NCBI GenBank assembly: GCA_043228905.1
Contig: JBHGNT010000011.1
Coordinates: 1,736,001-1,800,000 of the forward strand
Reading direction: 5' to 3'
DNA from: Azolla caroliniana
Lineage: Eukaryota; Polypodiophyta
DNA: 64,000 bases
A model generated the notes under the pieces. That model searched no databases, was not told the DNA's origin, and saw only the letters and a list, made by a program, of their open reading frames with translations. Position numbers and translations under genes: made by a program. Below are positions 1-10,853 of this stretch, piece by piece. Positions within the stretch are counted from its first letter, which is position 1; each line of letters starts with the position of its first letter.

Positions 1-599
1 GTAGACGGCCGTCGAAACCGCTTCGGCCCAGTAGAACTTGGGCATGGTCTTCTCTTTCAGCATCGCCCGTGCCGCCTCCACAATTGACCTAATCTTCCTT
101 TCGGCCACACCGTTTTGTTTTGGTGTGTATCGGCAGTTGAATTCTCTTCAAATTCCCTTCTACTACAGATAACTGTTGAATTGGCCGGAAAAAAATTCTT
201 TTTCGCCATCCGACCGCAAGCACTTGATCCTCCTCTCTGTTTCCCTTGCCACAAGACTTTGCAGGTTCCAGAAACATTCGAAGACTTCACTTTTCTTCTC
301 TATGAGGTAGATCCATGTGTGGCGGTTGTAATCGTCGATGAAGGAGACGAAATATCAGCTCCCGCGAAGACTAATATTCTGTGTCGGTCCCCATACATCC
401 GAATGTATTAGATTGAGCTTGTTACGGCTCCGGTTTCTTTCCGTGGGGAATGAAAGTCGGTGTTGCTTCTCGACCTAGCAAGCAAGCCTCACAAATTTGG
501 GCCTTCCGGCCACTTAACTTCGACAATGCGAAAACAACCTGTTTTGATTACAGGCTTGAAGCCTCTAGTAATTGACGCGGCCAATCCACTTGTACCACA
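1..599 (-). pseudogene. Copia-A integrase fragment (Ty1/copia, minus strand)
   Basis: On the minus strand this stretch reads as the central part of a copia polyprotein: a CxxC pair of the integrase zinc finger near 480, then the integrase core with LIHSDVWGP near 410 and FIDDYNRHTW near 330. The frame is broken by an internal stop between these motifs and by frame changes below 280. It belongs to the same element as 1049-2580, from which it is separated only by the solo LTR insertion at 600-1048, and it runs off the left edge of the window. The catalytic Asp positions are visible but no continuous frame remains, so this copy cannot make an integrase. Confidence 0.8.
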
Positions 600-725
600 T
601 GTCAGGAATAGTACTAAAACAGAGAGAGAATTAGTACTAGAGAAGGGAAGTACTATTAGTACTAAGAGGACGGGACTGCATAAGACTCCCGAGAGAGAGA
701 TGGCGAGGACGAGAGAGAACTCCCA

Positions 726-756
<31 letters not shown>

Positions 757-1048
757 GATAACAGATGATATATTATGTGAAGGGTAAGTACAAAAGGGCT
801 ATGAGGCTTAAGACTGGCGTTGAACCAATTTGATTCAAAATAATGCCTAGTGCCTTCTTTTATAGTGTTCTTAGGAGTAATCTTGAAGCTTCTAGAATGT
901 TCTAGAGAAATCTGGAATATACATTAATTTCATATAATAAAATTTAAATGAAAGTAATATCCTACGTATTACAATAGATGGTATAATGGTCAAGAGCTTG
1001 ACCCATATAACATAAGGTCATGGGTTCGAGTCTTGCCATATCATGACA
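600..1048 (-). mobile_element. Solo LTR of the Gypsy-A family inserted in Copia-A
   Basis: A 449-bp LTR on the minus strand, bounded by TGTCA...TGACA-type ends and flanked by a perfect 5-bp duplication CCACA (595-599 and 1049-1053). It matches the Gypsy-A LTR at 10708 in layout: antisense tRNA-like block (about 972-1044), heat-shock-like array (885-902), TATAAAA (858-864 on the minus strand), the conserved AAATTGGTTCAAC segment and GA-rich stretch. No internal gypsy sequence is present, so it is most simply a product of recombination between the two LTRs of a former full element. It splits the Copia-A polyprotein. Confidence 0.9.
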
Positions 1049-1053
1049 CCACA

Positions 1054-2560
1054 TGTTGATATCGGATTCGACCTTTTATCCTTTTGCGAACATAGCAGTG
1101 TCGACGTCGTTGGTGATGAGGATAAACATCCTCCCATACCGGTGCCCTTGCGCGATGATCCGACCTTCTGCCTCAATGAAGCACCTGAGGTGCGTAAACT
1201 GTACCTGCATCCCCTAGACAACGATCTTCCCGACCGACACTAGGTTCTTTGTGATTGTCAGAACATGTCGTACGTTCATCAACTTTCCCTTTTGTCCGAC
1301 ATGGCTTAAAGGAACTTCTCCGACATGCACAATCAGGTGAGGAGTGTCGTCTCCAGTTTTGACAACTCCCAGTTGCTTCGGTTTTTCCAAAAACAAGAGC
1401 CACTCTTCATGGATCGTCATGTGGTTTGATGCTCCGGAGTCAACATGCCACACTTCCTCCGATCCGGAAGTGTTCTTCTTCATCGAGTTCGCCTTGTGCT
1501 TCATCACAATAGTTGGCCCTTTTCTGGTCTTTCCGATTCCGAATCCTTCTAATCCTTCAGTGTAGTGCGACCTTTGCCAGCTCCCTTGTCCGGTCTTGCC
1601 GGATCCGGATTTATCCGAATCGGCACGCTTCTTTCAACACTCGCTCTCTCGGTGGCCTTTCTTGCCACAATACCAACATTCCATTTCGGCCTTCCGGCGT
1701 CGGTTTTCGGCGTCGCTTTGACTCTCCCTGCTTGTGGAGGGTCAGGAACTATTGTCGGCACTATCACTGTGCCTCCGATTCTGTTCTTGCCAGCCATTAC
1801 TATTGCGTGCCGATCCACCTCGTCCTCCACGCCCACAGGGCCGATCCGCCTCTGTGTACAACATCTGATTGTCTGACTGAGTGGTCTTTGACCCACTCGC
1901 GTGGTTTTCTTCGACCATCAGTATCAATTGCAGGTTGAAGAAGGAGGTTGGTTTCTCCCAAGTGCAAATCGTTGTCCGGATTGGCTCGTACTGATGTGCC
2001 AGAACACTGAGGCAGATTTGAACCATCTCGTCCTCGTCCACCATCACGTTGATGGAGCCAAGCACGTCGCAGATCTCCTTGATCTTGGTGGTGTAGTCGG
2101 TGACCGACATGTCCCATTCCCGAATACTATTGAGCTCTTGCCGGAGCTACAACTTCCGAACTGTGGTACTTGCGGTGAAAATCTTCCAAAGATTTTCCTA
2201 GGTCTCTTTCGGTGTTTTTGCATTCCGTATGTAGCCGAGCATCTGGTTGTGCACATAGGACGCGAGACAGTACAATACCATGCTCGCTCCTTGCTCCCAA
2301 ACCGGGAAGTCCTTGTGTGCCGAATTCGGCGCTGCTACATTCGCTCCTTCCACGTAGCTCCAATATCCGTGCCCCAGCAACTACTGGTGCATTTTATACG
2401 ACCAGGATGCATAGTTGCTCCGGTCAAGCTTTTCCGTAGGAAGTGAGCTCACCATACTTCTGTCCATACCTTCTGTTTTTTGTCTGTTATTTTATTGGTG
2501 ATTAGGGTTTTTTTCCGTTTCGAGCAGTTGTCAGCAACAAAGGTTCTCAACTCTCACACT
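1054..2560 (-). pseudogene. Copia-A gag and protease region
   Basis: Minus-strand gag/protease of a copia retrotransposon. Recognisable parts in order are a gag capsid-like stretch (about 2110-1800, MSVTDYTTKIKEICDV...), an Arg/Gly-rich linker (GRGGRGG), a CCHC zinc knuckle (CWYCGKKGH, about 1690-1650) and the aspartic protease motif VDSGASNH near 1440, followed by the pre-integrase stretch LMNVRHVLTITKNLVSVG. The parts lie in different frames with stops between, so the gene is dead. The sequence is clearly related to Copia-B at 3107-4640, and the two were one family before divergence. Confidence 0.85.
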
Positions 2561-2580
2561 CTGATACCATGTAAAGAATA
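2561..2580 (-). repeat. Copia-A primer-binding site and stump of its LTR
   Basis: On the minus strand 2569-2561 reads TGGTATCAG, the start of the usual copia site complementary to initiator tRNA-Met. The LTR terminal bases follow at 2570-2580. The LTR is interrupted after GAATA (2576-2580) by the insertion of Copia-B and resumes at 7190. Confidence 0.85.
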
Positions 2581-3017
2581 TGTTGAGATACAAGCTCAAC
2601 ATTGGCCGGATCGGCTATGCAAGCCGAGAACCGGGTCGGTTGGGATCGATCAGTTAGGCCGGACTGGTGCATAAACCGGTGCGCAACGAGAAGTCGTAGC
2701 GGTGCGTAAACCGCGAGGCCGTTGGAAAGATATTCCGCATATGAATATATTTTGGGAGTTAGTGTAGAGCTCAGTTATGAGTATTGAAGTACGTGTCAGT
2801 ACTTCCGTCAGTCCATATGGACTTGTATAAAAGTGCTCACTGAGCACATCCTATGTAGAGACTGGGTATTATTTTTTGAATTGAGTTGTGTGTATGACTC
2901 TCTCTCTCTCTCTATGTGTGTCTGTCTCTCCCGCGTATTGTGTATATTCAAGCTCTCCATTAAACCTGCATTTTTGTGTTCGGTTTTCTATTGCTTCCGC
3001 ACGCTATTCTTTTTACA
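2581..3017 (+). repeat. Copia-B 5' LTR
   Basis: Begins TGTTGAGATAC and ends TTTTTACA. It contains a TATA-like TATAAAA in the segment around 2826 and a CT-rich stretch at about 2897. It differs from the 3' LTR by several substitutions and by microsatellite length (437 against 454 bp), so the insertion is not recent. Confidence 0.9.
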
Positions 3018-3030
3018 TGGTATCAGAGCG
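3018..3030 (+). promoter_or_regulatory. Copia-B primer-binding site (initiator tRNA-Met)
   Basis: TGGTATCAGAGCG follows the LTR directly. It is the standard plant copia primer-binding site, complementary to the 3' end of initiator tRNA-Met. Confidence 0.9.
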
Positions 3031-3106
3031 TGAGGGTTGAGAACATCTGTAGCCAACCTTAGCTCAAAGAAGAAAACCTAACCTTCGTAAAGAACAGGAA
3101 AACAAA

Positions 3107-6100
3107 ATGGATAGAGCCATGGCTAGCTCGCTTCCAATAGAGAAGCTCGACAGAAACAACTACGCGTCTTCGTCTTACAAGATGCACCAGTACCTGCTCG
3201 GGCACGGTTACTAGAGCTACGTCGATGGAACAAATGACACAGCACCCGATTCGACACACAGAGATTTACCAGCGTGGGAACCGTCGGCGAGCAGAGTCCT
3301 CTATTGCTTTGCGTCCTGTGTGGGTGAACAACTTCTAAGCTACATTCGGGATGCGAAAATGCCGAAAGATGCTTGGGGAAATCTGAAGAAGATTTTCGCT
3401 GCAAGCACCACAACTAGGAAGCTTCAAATTCGATAGGACCTGAGCAACTTACGACAACGCGACTTGTCCGTGGCTAATTACACCTCGAAGATCAAAGAGA
3501 TATGCGACTCCTTAGCCTCTATCGATGTGAATGTCGAGGAAGGCGAGATGGTGCAAATCTGTCTCGGGGGACTAGCATCGAAGTTCAGAGCGTTCCGAAC
3601 TGTTGTGTGTACACGGGAGAATATGCCGTCGTTTTTCGACCTACAGTTGATGCTCCTCATAGAGGAGAACCATGTGGGTGCGTCGACGACCACGCATGCC
3701 GACAGCAAGATGTTGTACACAGAGGGAGATAGGCCCCGTGGTCGTGGCGGACGAGGCGAGTCGGTGCGCAATGGAAGCGGCCGACGAGACCGAGGAAGGA
3801 GGCACCGAAGTGATGCTAACAGCGATTCCGGACCCTCCAAAACTAGGGGGAGTCGAGGCGACGAGAACCGACAAGGGAAATCCGCCGCGGAATGCTGGTA
3901 TTGTGGCAAGAAAGGCCACAAGGAGAGTGAGTGCTGGAAGAAGTGCGCCGATTCAAAGAGGACCAAATCCGGATCAAGTTCCAGACAAACCAACAAGGGT
4001 AATCGGCATCGATCGCACTACACCGAAGGATCCGGAAAAGCCGAAAAAGGGTTAGTCTTCGTGATGAGACATGAAGCAAACACGATGAAGAAGTCCACCC
4101 TGACATCAGACGAGGTGTGGTACGTCGACTCCGGCGCATCAAACCACATAACGTGCCACAAGGAGTGGTTCTCATACCATGAGAAACCGATGCAACCGGG
4201 TCGCAACCGGAGAAGACACTTTGCATTCGATCGCGAATGTTGGTGAAGTTCCCCTGAGCCCTGTCGGGCAGAAAGGGAAACTCATGAACGTGTTACACAT
4301 TCCAACAATCACGAAGAACCTGGTGTCGGTCGGACAGATCGTCGACCAGGGGATGCAGGTTCAGTTTACGCATCTCTGGTGCTTCATCGAGGAAGAAGGC
4401 CAAGTTATTGCGCAAGGAAGAAAGATCAAGTGCATGCGGTCAGATGGCGGAAAAGAGTACTTTTCCGGTCAATTCAACGAGTATCTGCAACATATGGGAA
4501 TTCGGCGCGAATTCAGTTGCAGATATACGCCGGAGCAAAACGGTGTGGCCGAAAAGAAGAATCGGTCGATTGTAGAAGCGGTGCGGGCAATGCTGGAAGA
4601 AAAGAACTTGCCCAAGTTCTATTGGGCCGAGGCGGTATGAACCGCGGTGTACATCCAAAATCGGATTAGAGACAAAGTGTCAATGCATGAGCTGTATTTC
4701 GGAAGGAAGCCGAATCTATGACACTTGAGAGTTTTCGGCAGCATTGCGTATGTGCATCTACCGAAGGAGAAACAGAGGAAGTTGGACGCGAAAGCTGACA
4801 AATGTATCTTAGTCAGCTATTCGGACGAACAAAAGGGTTATAAGTGTTATAACCCCCGAACCAAACAAGCTCGTGTGAGCCGCGATGTTGTGTTTGACGA
4901 GTCCGCATCCTGGTACTTGCCTCTGACTCCGACCTCAACTCCAACTCCGGATCTCCGGACCCGAGTTCTGACAATGAGGTCAGTGAGGCTGAAATGCCTC
5001 TGGATGACCGCGAAATCAAGACCCTCGATGAGAGTCCGATTTCATTTCGGCTAAGTGGACCGTACAAGCGACTGGATCGGCTTGACCAGTCCGAAGAAGA
5101 GCCAACAAGTAGTGGAGACTCAGCCATGCATTCCCCACGCAGGAAGCCGAGGAGATGGCTTGTGCGCAAGGAAAAAGGGAAGAAGAAGGTGTCGGATTAC
5201 GACACGGATAGGAACGAGTCGGATTGACACAAGTCCGACTACGAGGGAAGTGATGACGGGTCTTCGAGAGTGAAGTCTGTGTCGGCCAAGAAAGCCTCAA
5301 CATCGGCTAATGAGCAATTACGCCGATCTACCTGCCAGAAGAACCTTGTTGTGCGGTTCGGATACAACGAGTACATGGCGCATCACTATGCGTACATGAC
5401 CCGTGTCACGGAAGTGCGTGAGCTAGAGAGCTACGCAGAAGCGGCGAAGGACACGAATTGGCATGCCGCAATGGAGGAAGAGATGCGCGCATTAGCGGAA
5501 AATGAAACCTGGACCTGGTTGACGCACCGAACGGTGTGAAGCCGATCGGATGTAGATGGGTGTACAAGGTCAAGTACAACACCGACGGCTCGGTCAACCG
5601 ATACAAGGCCCGATTAGTAGCGAAAGGCTACGCGCAACAACACGGCATCCGGTGTGTGCAACGCGTATTGCGGTACGTAAGCGGCACTAACGACTGGGGG
5701 CTACTATATCGGACCGGTACATCCCCGTAGTTGGTCAGCTACACCGATGCCGACTGGGCCGGCAACATCATCGATCCTCGATCCAAGTCTGGTTTTGCGT
5801 TCTCTCTTGGGAGTGTCGCAATCGCATGGAGTAGCAAGAAGCAACCGACAGTTGCGCTGTCGAGCAGTGAAGCCGAGTATAGAGGAACGGCTATCGCGAC
5901 ATGCGAAGCCATATGGTTGAAGCGGCTAGTTAAGGATCTGCAGGTGGAGGTATCCAATCCAACGACAATCTACTGCGACAACCTCACCAACATCTAGCTA
6001 GCAAAGAACCTCATCTTCCATGCCCGGACTAAGCACATTGAGGTGCACTACCATTTCGTCCGTGAGCATGTCCTCTCCGGTGAAGTCGAACTTCAGTATG

Positions 6101-6483
6101 TTCTGACGGATCGGCAAACCGCCGACATCTTCACCAAGCCTCTTGGTCTGGACAAGTTGCGGCAATTCTCGGGTGCGCTTGGGTTGCGTCACCTCGACGT
6201 GTCAAACTTGAGGGGGACAGACGTCCCGAATGACCACGGAAGTGGGAGAGAAGTTCCGGAAGACCACGATGTCGAGTCAGATGACGAATTTGATTTCGGA
6301 TTGGCTGAAGCCGAGGGCGGATCCGCGGAAGATTCCGAAAGCGGACATAAGGGGAGAAGTCGAAAGAAAGAGCCGAAACCAACCAAGTGTGGGGGAGACG
6401 AAGCCATCAATGGCAAGAAGACTGAAGACGAGTTGGAGTCAACCAACTCGGACGAAAGCGAAAACCGATCGGAGGAAGCTTAG
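3107..6483 (+). pseudogene. Copia-B gag-pol, broken and deleted
   Basis: The reading frame starts at ATG 3107 (MDRAMASSLPIEKLDRNNY). It is stopped by TAG at 3212 and again near 3434, then open from 3464 to 4246 with a gag core, the zinc knuckle CWYCGKKGHKESEC (about 3892-3933) and the protease motif VDSGASNH (about 4126). After a frameshift, 4179-4640 reads pre-integrase, then jumps directly to the late integrase core (SDGGKEYFSGQF, PEQNGVAEKKNRS), so the zinc finger and first catalytic Asp are deleted. Reverse transcriptase keeps only its first motif (GCRWVYKVKYNTDGSVNRYKARL at 5545-5650) before a jump to the C-terminal part. RNase H is visible at 5731-5997 (YTDADWAG, VALSSSEAEYRG). The pol end (RQTADIFTKPL) is followed by a charged tail to 6483. 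Confidence 0.88.
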
Positions 6484-6724
6484 TCGGTTCGGATGTTTGA
6501 TTTGGATACGCCGAATCAACTGAGAGCCAAGCGGAAGAGAAGGAAGCAGAAGAAGCGCCAACACCACAACAACAACGGAGCTGAGAAGGGCCGCACGAGC
6601 ACGCAAGCCGACCGCGAGGGTCGAGGCACGTGGAATCGAACAGGTCGACAACCGCGAGCAAGGCGTGAAGCTAGAAGGAATCAGAGCGTAGATCCAGAAG
6701 AACGGATGGAATCTCAAGTTGAGC

Positions 6725-6735
6725 TTGAGGGGGAG
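6725..6735 (+). promoter_or_regulatory. Copia-B polypurine tract
   Basis: TTGAGGGGGAG directly abuts the 3' LTR and is the expected plus-strand primer of a copia element. Confidence 0.85.
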
Positions 6736-7062
6736 TGTTGAGATACAAGCTCAACATTGGCCGGATTGGCTGTGCAAGCCGAGAACTGGATCAGTTGGGA
6801 TCGATCGGTTAGGCCGGACTGGTGCGTAAACCGATGCACAGACCGGTGCGCAACGAGAAGCCGTAGCGGTGCGTAAACTGCGAGGCCGTTGGAAAGATAT
6901 TTCGCGTAGGAATATATTTTGGGAGTTAGTGTAGAGCTCAGTTATGAGCATTGAAGTACGTGTCAGTACTTTTGTCAATCCGTATGGACTTGTATAAAAG
7001 TGCTCACTGAGCACATCCTATGTACAGACTGAGTATTATGTTTTGAATTGAGTTGTGTGTAT

Positions 7063-7104
<42 letters not shown>

Positions 7105-7189
7105 GCATACTATGTATATTCAAGCTCTCCATTAAACCTGCATTTCTGTGTTCGGTTTTCTATTGCTTCCGCACGATATTCTTTTTACA
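6736..7189 (+). repeat. Copia-B 3' LTR
   Basis: Same ends as the 5' LTR (TGTTGAGATAC ... TTTTTACA). It has a longer CT microsatellite at about 7067-7102. The following GAATA is the right copy of the target duplication. Confidence 0.9.
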
Positions 7190-7611
7190 GAATAGCGTGC
7201 AAAAGCTTGTAGACAAACCAACTCACCCAGATTACAACAATAAAACAGAGAATGAAAGCTTAAGAATAAAAAATACACAAGAGAGACAGAGAGAGCAGAA
7301 AGCATAAAATCAATTCAAAATAATAACGCTCTATACATAGAATGTGCTCCGAGAGCACTTTTATACAAGTCCATACACGCATTGACAGAAGTACTAACAA
7401 GTACTTCAATGCTCATACGAGCGACTGACACTGACTCCTAAAATTATGCCTACGTACTAGGCTAGATTCGTAGGCCCCTACCGGTTCCAATCCGATCCAG
7501 TTCCTGGTTCCAGATACCATCCGGAGACCGATCCGGTTCTTCGTTTTGAACTCTGATCCGGCTCTGGCTTGTTCCGTTGATCCGGATCCAGTGGAGCTTG
7601 TCCGCTCAACA
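7190..7611 (-). repeat. Remainder of the Copia-A LTR
   Basis: Minus-strand LTR that begins (in its own direction) with TGTTGAG at 7611 and runs to the Copia-B insertion point. Together with 2570-2580 it makes about 428 bp. It shares with Copia-B the block around the TATA box (TTGTATAAAAGTGCTC, at about 7354 on the complementary strand) but is otherwise diverged, so the two are subfamilies of one copia lineage. Confidence 0.85.
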
Positions 7612-7895
7612 AAGGTTCATCATTGTATGATGATCCAGCCATACGAAAGTCGTATGGTATATCTGCAATCATGGGCATGTACTCTTTCTTCGGCAGCTTA
7701 TGGGCCATATCTACCACATCAATGCAATATAAATCACAGGTGATATCTTTTTTGTGGCTAAATTTCTTGAAAGTGCCGTCATCTTCAACGTTGTACGCTT
7801 TGATTAAGCGTCGGTCCTTTTCTTTACGTGCCCTTTCAAGGTGCGCAAGAAAGGAAGTGGGGAGGTCGTGTATATCTTTTACTTCTCCCGCCTTC
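7612..7895 (-). pseudogene. Orphan coding fragment of unknown function
   Basis: The minus strand is open for about 95 codons with a natural-looking composition. It includes RARKEKDRRLIKAYNVEDDG, then KKFSHKKDITCDLYCIDVV and MAHKLPKKEYMPMIADIPYD. I see no start codon. The frame runs straight into the Copia-A LTR on one side and fades near 7895 on the other, where the plus-strand transposase-like gene begins. It may be a piece of another transposon protein or of a host exon interrupted by Copia-A. I do not recognise a family. Confidence 0.4.
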
Positions 7896-9470
7896 TTACA
7901 GGACCATCGAGAAGCGCAAGCATTGGAGTGGAAAAAGGTGATGCACCACAGAGAGAAGTTGTTGAAGAAATCGAAGCAATATATGTGTCTAATGATTGAT
8001 GGTATGGACCAAAAGAAGACGTGTATACCTCACTTTAGGCGGCTTCTAAAAGATGTGAACAATGAATATCTCATTTAGATGCAATTGGTGGGTTGTTTGG
8101 CTTATAATGGGATAGTTAAACCTCACGTCTTCATTACTTACCCTAATATTCATAACGGCCCTAACCTAACAGTTACTATGATTCAAAGGGTTATAATGAA
8201 TTGGGGGCACCCGTTGCCCCCTATTCTCTATATTTAATTGGACAACACTACTAGGGAGAACAAGAATTCAATTGTCTTCGGATATTTGAGTATGTTGGTA
8301 AAACAGGGTGTGTTTAGGAAAGTGAAAGTTAACTTCCTTTTGGTTGGTCACACACATGACCATATTGATCAAATGCTCAATGCATTCTCCAGGTAGTTGT
8401 CTTGATATGATGCGTTCACATTACCAAAGTTATTTGACATCATTTGTGATGCATATATGCCATGTCCGAATGCGGTCCACTTAAGGGAGATATACGACTT
8501 TAAGAGATACATAGTAGCTAGTGGGGAGAGGAATGTGAAAGTGTTAGCCCAATTGAACAATATTAGTTTCAATCACGTATTCTTGATAAAGAAAAATGAT
8601 ATAAGTGGTTGTACACTATTTCATGCAAAACAATATTCATCTTCCCCACACTGGGAGCCAGAAGGCGGTTGCTAGGTCTTGCTTCATATGTCATCTACTA
8701 TAGTTTATGGTGCTAAACAAATGCCGATTGAGACTAAAAAGGAAATGCACAGTGACTTGGTAGATGAACAAAGGAACTTCTAGATGCTAGCCTTACAAGA
8801 CAAAAGGAAGCACATTGATAATGCAAAGAAGTATGTTGGACCATAGGATACATCATGATGGGACTGTTCTTTAGCGATCAACAAGGAATTATTGATAATT
8901 CCTTCACTAGTATTTGGCCCTTGCAAATACCATTTACGTGGTGCATACAACACACACCTAATTCTGAAACGCCACCTCGTGCACCTAATGTAGATCATGA
9001 CAACTTGCTCCATCCACAACAAAGAGACATTTATGTGGGACAGAGGATGACAAAAGCAGCAGAAGCCCGTTGCCAAGGAAACACACAAGAAATAAAGGTT
9101 AGAATGTTAATTGCCACACCTACTGATGACAACGACCTAGGGCACCAATTCTGGATTGGTAAAGTATTGGATGTGGTGATGCATGAAAACCAAAATAAGA
9201 TAAAGTCTACAAAGGTGCATTGGTACAACACTAAAAGCAAGAATGCATTTACAGGCAAGTATACATTGAAGATGATGGAATGCCCAACATCAAGAGCAAA
9301 TAGAAAATGGAAAAGAAATATTCGTAACACATCGACCCTTGACATACAAGAGGTGGATATCATTACGTACGACTTTACACTAACAAAAGCTAGACATTTA
9401 AGGAAGTCAACAATAGACATAATAAAAGAGAAATTGTCAAGTCTACAAGGCTTCCCATATCGAAGGTGAA
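7896..9470 (+). pseudogene. Transposase-like protein (GHTHDHID type), copy 1
   Basis: A decayed gene read in one main frame from about 7896 to 8850, then shifted for 8855-9469. In order: a charged N-terminal part, an acidic motif MIDGMDQKKT (about 7994), LDNTTRENKN (about 8240), VGHTHDHIDQ (about 8345), a region VHLREIYDFKRYI with KQYSSSPHWEPEGG (8470-8670), and a C-terminal segment HQFWIGKVLDVV ... VHWYNTKSKNAFTGKY (9140-9260). Frame breaks are single stops (near 8076, 8235, 8394, 8674, 8782) and one shift. The three acidic motifs spaced along one domain resemble an RNase-H-like DDE nuclease. From memory they match the uncharacterised 'HTHxDID' proteins (DUF7869-like) of non-flowering plants and animals; the function is inference. 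A second copy lies at 38640-39596. Confidence 0.6.
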
Positions 9471-9845
9471 CCAAATCTTCTACACTTGGTTTTAGATGAA
9501 GACAATGCTTTGATTGGTACATTTGATGAGGAGGAGGATGAGTCACCATTGTATACTAGGCTCTATAGTAATGATTCTTATGAGAGGAATAACTCTTGAT
9601 TATATTTTTGACATGAATGGTTAACACTATAAGCTTGTAAGAACTCGAATGATATAAAGCTTAATTATTTTTAAATCAATCGCTCCTTGTGAATATAGTT
9701 TGTTATAAAAAACATGAGTTGTTAATTTTACAGTAAAAAACATGATGTAAATTTGTGACATTTGCCTAATTTTGTGAATAAACTTTTCCATTAAGTCTTT
9801 GAGCACATGTGATACTAGTATCACATTTTTTGTGAGATGGTTAAA
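9471..9845. other. AT-rich spacer without recognised features
   Basis: The first bases may still be the decayed tail of the transposase-like gene. The rest is AT-rich with no ORF, repeat or motif that I recognise. Confidence 0.5.
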
Positions 9846-10545
9846 TAATCCTTGAAATCAAATGGAATATTCCTTATGCTTCCAATTGTGCGCAATCCTT
9901 CCACTTCTAAACGTGAACATGTTCTAAGCTATCTTGTCAAATCAAAGGAATTTGTCAGATTTTGCCGGCAACACGGCATTCAACATGAATATGCAACAAC
10001 TCCAATGCTCCGGACTGTCGGATGGCTTCTGGGTAGAAGCCCTACTTATGACAGTACACATAATCAATATGTCACCCAGTAGGCCTCTAAAACCTCAAAT
10101 ACCTCAAGAATTATGGACCGACAGGATGTCGAATTACAATAAGCCGAGGATTTTCGGATGCGTGACATATGCCCTTGTGCCAAAAGATGATTGCCGAAAG
10201 CTCGAATAGAGGTCCAAGAAATGCATTCTCCTTGACGTCGAAATTGGATACTGACTCTAGGACCCAGAGAATAGACAAATCGCCCGCCCAAAGTTCGAAC
10301 GTTGTCTTCAATGAATCGGTTGTGCATAAAATGGACGAAAAGCCCATTGAAGTCCAAAGGGTCACGCCCTTGGAAGTGTTGGCCCTTCATGACAGTGTCG
10401 CGAAAATTCGTGTGCATGCGTGCTTCTCTCAAGCGGGACCATTGGGGTCTTGGACCGGGGTGGATGTTTGTGAACTTGTCGAAAAGAGGATGATGTCAAT
10501 GGAAGAGTCGAGGAAACCAATGCCACACTTGAAAAGATCAAAGGG
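9846..10545 (+). pseudogene. Copia-C integrase fragment
   Basis: Fragment of a second copia lineage, distinct from Copia-A/B. One frame reads KEFVRFCRQHGIQHEYATT. After a shift, 9934-10209 reads GLSDGFWVEALLMTVHIINM, then PQELWTDR and RIFGCVTYALVPKDDCRKLE. After another shift come NVVFNESVVHK and KPIEVQRVTPLEV. These are the typical late integrase core and the linker towards reverse transcriptase of plant copia elements. No LTR is visible. It ends abruptly at about 10545 against the Gypsy-B gag fragment. Confidence 0.75.
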
Positions 10546-10707
10546 ATCTCCTTGTCGGAGCCTTCGAATCTTGTTTATCGTCATCCTAGTGATGTCGGTA
10601 TCTCCGAAACTAGCTTGAAACTCCTTAACAAATGCCTCAAAATCCTCCAACAACGGTGATTTCTTCTCGATAAGTGGTGCAAACCATGCTAATGTCGTAC
10701 CGCATAG
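10546..10707 (-). pseudogene. Gypsy-B gag, 3' part
   Basis: Minus-strand gag piece (GTTLAWFAPLIEKKSPLLED ... [11 protein letters not shown]) that aligns residue by residue with the Gypsy-A gag around 11600-11760. It is the continuation of 16362-16856. The two halves were separated by the Gypsy-A insertion at the CATAG site, and joining the flanks gives a continuous gag reading. It is truncated at about 10545 against a copia fragment. Confidence 0.85.
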
Positions 10708-10712
10708 TGTCA

Positions 10713-10784
10713 TGATATGGCAAGACTCGAACCCATGACCTTAGGTTATATGGGTCGAGCTCTTGACCATTAGACCATCTATTG
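10713..10784 (-). other. Antisense tRNA-like block at the LTR 5' end
   Basis: On the minus strand this reads like a decayed tRNA. An A-box-like TGGTCTAATGG (10777-10767) is followed 32 nt later by a B-box-like GGGTTCGAGTC (10734-10724), nearly the spacing found in real tRNAs. The anticodon region (CCCATATAACC, then AAGGTC) resembles elongator tRNA-Met most by eye. The acceptor stem does not pair well, so I do not call a functional tRNA. The block lies 5 nt inside the LTR edge. Homologous blocks occur in the other three LTRs of the family. Confidence 0.65.
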
Positions 10785-10853
10785 TAATACGTAGGATATT
10801 ATTTTCATTTACATTTTATTATAGGAAATTAGTGTATATTCCAGATTTCTCTG

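Larger units (their letters stand above)
2581..7189 (+). mobile_element. Copia-B, internally deleted Ty1/copia retrotransposon
   Basis: A 4.6-kb plus-strand copia element with two LTRs (2581-3017 and 6736-7189), a tRNA-Met type primer-binding site right after the first LTR, and a polypurine tract right before the second. It is flanked by the perfect 5-bp target duplication GAATA (2576-2580 and 7190-7194). The target is the LTR of a related copia element in the opposite orientation, so removing 2581-7194 rejoins a normal LTR of about 428 bp. Most of the integrase core and most of the reverse transcriptase are missing, so it could only have moved with proteins supplied by a relative. Confidence 0.92.

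Noticed and set aside
10713-10784. Functional tRNA gene on the minus strand of the Gypsy-A LTR
   Set aside because: A- and B-box-like sequences are present but the acceptor and D stems do not pair, and copies occur in every LTR of the family. Kept as a tRNA-like block only.
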